Assembly: GCA_001795345.1 (NCBI GenBank) | Contig: MGON01000016.1 | Span: 1,127-9,695 of the forward strand | Reading direction: 5' to 3' | DNA length: 8,569 bases | From: Chloroflexi bacterium RIFCSPLOWO2_02_FULL_71_16 | Lineage (GTDB): Bacteria > Chloroflexota > Limnocylindria > P2-11E | Part shown: positions 6,359 to 8,569 of the stretch, in pieces | How positions within the stretch are numbered: position 1 is the first letter of the stretch | How the letters are laid out: each line of letters opens with the position of its first letter | Notes under the pieces: model-generated | Database searches by the model: none | The model's input: only the letters and a program-made list of their open reading frames with translations | Told to the model about the DNA's origin: nothing | Translations under genes and position numbers: made by a program

Positions 6359-7249
6359 CTAGCCGGACCTCTCCTCGAGGTCGCGCTTCCGCCACCGCAT
6401 GAGCTCGGCATCCCGCTCCGACGCGAGGGAGCGCAGTGCTTCCGCAGGCGGCAGGTCGATGCGGGCGAGCGCCTCGGGATCGACGTCGCGGCCGAGCTCG
6501 GCGAACAGGAGTCGCGCGATCTTCACGAACGTCTCGCGGCCGCCGAGGGCCATCGTCTCGAACGGCCCGATGAGGCTCCAGCGGCGGCCGATGGCGCGCT
6601 TCACGGCGAGGTCGACGGCGGCGGGATCGACGCCGTGCTCCGTCACCAGTCGCGCGGCCTCGCGCAGGAGGGCGAACTGGAGGCGGTTCCAGAGGAATCC
6701 CGGGATGTCCGGAGCGATGATCGGCTCCTTGCCCATGTCGCGGAGCAGCCCGACGATCATCTCGACGTGGCGCCGCTCGGTGCGCGGGCCGGGGATGACC
6801 TCGACCGCAGGCATGAGGATCGCCGGGTTCGCGTAGTGGGTCCCCAGCGTTCGCTCGGGCGCGCGCGCCGCCTCGCCGAGGGTCGCGATGGGGATGGACG
6901 ACGTGTTAGAGCAGAGGATCGCGTCCGGGGCCGCGCGCGCTGCGGTGTCCAGGACGTCGGCCTTCGCGCCGAGGTCCTCGGCGACCGACTCAACGATCAC
7001 GTCGCGGCCCTCGCACGCCGCGCGCAGGTCGGTCGAGACCCGCATGCGCGGCAGCGCGGCTTCGCCCTTCGCCACCGGGACGAGCCCGTGCGAGATCAGG
7101 CCGCGGATCGCCGCGTGCGCGCGGCCCAGGGCCGCGTCGGCGCTCGGCTGGGACCGCGTGACGAGGACGACCTCGTGGCCGGCCAGCGCGTACTCGGCGC
7201 CGATCTGGGCGCCCATGAGCCCGGCGCCCACGACCGCGACCTTCTTCAC
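6359..7249 (-). CDS. 3-hydroxyacyl-CoA dehydrogenase family oxidoreductase
   Basis: A 296-residue single-unit NAD(P)-dependent dehydrogenase of usual length for the short 3-hydroxybutyryl-CoA dehydrogenase or lambda-crystallin class. The Rossmann motif is VAVVGAGLMGAQIG (4-17). Catalytic landmarks are SNTSSIPI (114-121), GTHYANP with H138, E150 in AVEVIPG as its partner, and the helical-domain entry PGFLWNRLQFALLREA (183-198). After the second strand the usual acidic residue is replaced by VTRS (30-33), which may favour NADP. The start is GTG 7249, 19 bp after the malate dehydrogenase stop, so it is the last gene of a minus-strand operon with mdh and a RidA-type gene. The substrate cannot be fixed: a 3-hydroxyacyl-CoA, or a small hydroxy acid as in lambda-crystallin/gulonate dehydrogenases, is possible. 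Confidence 0.88.
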   Translation of the reverse strand: MKKVAVVGAGLMGAQIGAEYALAGHEVVLVTRSQPSADAALGRAHAAIRGLISHGLVPVAKGEAALPRMRVSTDLRAACEGRDVIVESVAEDLGAKADVLDTAARAAPDAILCSNTSSIPIATLGEAARAPERTLGTHYANPAILMPAVEVIPGPRTERRHVEMIVGLLRDMGKEPIIAPDIPGFLWNRLQFALLREAARLVTEHGVDPAAVDLAVKRAIGRRWSLIGPFETMALGGRETFVKIARLLFAELGRDVDPEALARIDLPPAEALRSLASERDAELMRWRKRDLEERSG

Positions 7250-7268
7250 GGCGCGGGAGGCCCCGGTC

Positions 7269-8273
<1,005 letters not shown>

Positions 8274-8279
8274 TGCTTT

Positions 8280-8285
8280 CTCCTT
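8280..8285 (-). promoter_or_regulatory. Shine-Dalgarno site fixing the mdh start
   Basis: On the minus strand AAGGAG ends 6 bases before GTG 8273. It touches the stop codon of the upstream RidA-type gene, so terminating ribosomes could reinitiate at mdh. It is the clearest ribosome binding site in the window, where most other starts have none. Confidence 0.8.
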
Positions 8286-8569
8286 CAGGCCGGCTTGCCG
8301 GTCGCGGCGGGCACGTCCTGATCGGCCCCGCCGTACACCGCTTCGGCCTCTATCTCCACCAGGATCCGCGAGTCCACGAACTCGGTGCGGACGACCGTGG
8401 TGGCCGGGCGGATGTCGCGGAAGGCCTCGCCGTGCACCACGGCCGCCGTGTCGGCGTCTCTCATGTCGGCCAGGTAGATGCGGGTCATGACCACGTCCTC
8501 GAGCCCGGCGCCGAGCTGGCGTAGGGCGTCGGTCATGATCTCGAGGGCGCGGCGGAGCTGGCCGGTCAC
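8285..8569 (-). CDS. RidA-superfamily (YjgF/YER057c/UK114) protein, N-terminus missing
   Basis: 94 residues are visible, the C-terminal three quarters of a roughly 125-130 residue family; the frame runs off the right edge, so the GTG at the boundary is probably an internal valine. Family marks are QLRRALEIMTDALRQLGAGL, then DVVMTRIYLADM (25-36), RPATTVV (54-60) and ILVEIEAEAVYGG (69-81). RidA proteins form trimers, and classical members hydrolyse reactive enamine/imine intermediates. Aligned without gaps to E. coli RidA, the catalytic Arg105 position is Thr (visible residue 57), while the Glu120 equivalent is present (residue 72). This points to a non-classical Rid subgroup that may not be an imine deaminase. 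It is first of the visible genes in the operon with mdh. Confidence 0.88.
   Translation of the reverse strand: MTGQLRRALEIMTDALRQLGAGLEDVVMTRIYLADMRDADTAAVVHGEAFRDIRPATTVVRTEFVDSRILVEIEAEAVYGGADQDVPAATGKPA

Overview
This is a very GC-rich bacterial window, densely coded with short gaps. GTG and TTG starts dominate: only sdhB begins with ATG among the starts I can place. Most starts lack a convincing Shine-Dalgarno sequence. The most informative marker is a complex II whose membrane subunit resembles the SdhC of mycobacterial Sdh1 (type F). Together these suggest a high-GC actinobacterial-type lineage, perhaps a soil group such as Thermoleophilia. The taxonomy is inference only, and other high-GC phyla are possible. 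There are no rRNA or tRNA genes, insertion sequences, phage genes or CRISPR arrays, and no gene-free stretch over 300 bases.

Layout. At the left edge is the 3' part of a secreted-looking GH114-type glycosidase with a Thr-Pro linker (1-744, +). It converges on a LysR-family regulator (757-1692, -). That regulator is transcribed divergently from a complex II operon: sdhC (1776-2564), sdhA (2647-4491), sdhB (4488-5312) and a 56-residue two-helix membrane protein (5338-5508) not detected by length-filtered gene calling. The 83-bp divergent spacer holds a perfect LysR-type palindrome and a plausible leaderless promoter for sdhC. Next comes an AlkZ-related winged-helix protein (5561-6349, +). It converges on a minus-strand operon, read right to left: a RidA-superfamily protein cut by the window edge (8285-8569), malate dehydrogenase (7269-8273) and a 3-hydroxyacyl-CoA dehydrogenase-type enzyme (6359-7249).

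How the genes fit together. Complex II oxidises succinate to fumarate (or the reverse) and passes electrons to the quinone pool. Malate dehydrogenase catalyses the NAD-linked malate/oxaloacetate step. The two operons therefore cover two of the three steps from succinate to oxaloacetate; fumarase is not in the window. The LysR protein probably controls its own gene and perhaps the sdh operon.

The most interesting system is the complex II. Its SdhC carries clustered Cys/His residues (C59, C64, H66, C194, H195, C197, H205, H209) that could ligate a membrane-embedded Rieske-type [2Fe-2S] cluster, and the operon appears to carry an extra small membrane component.
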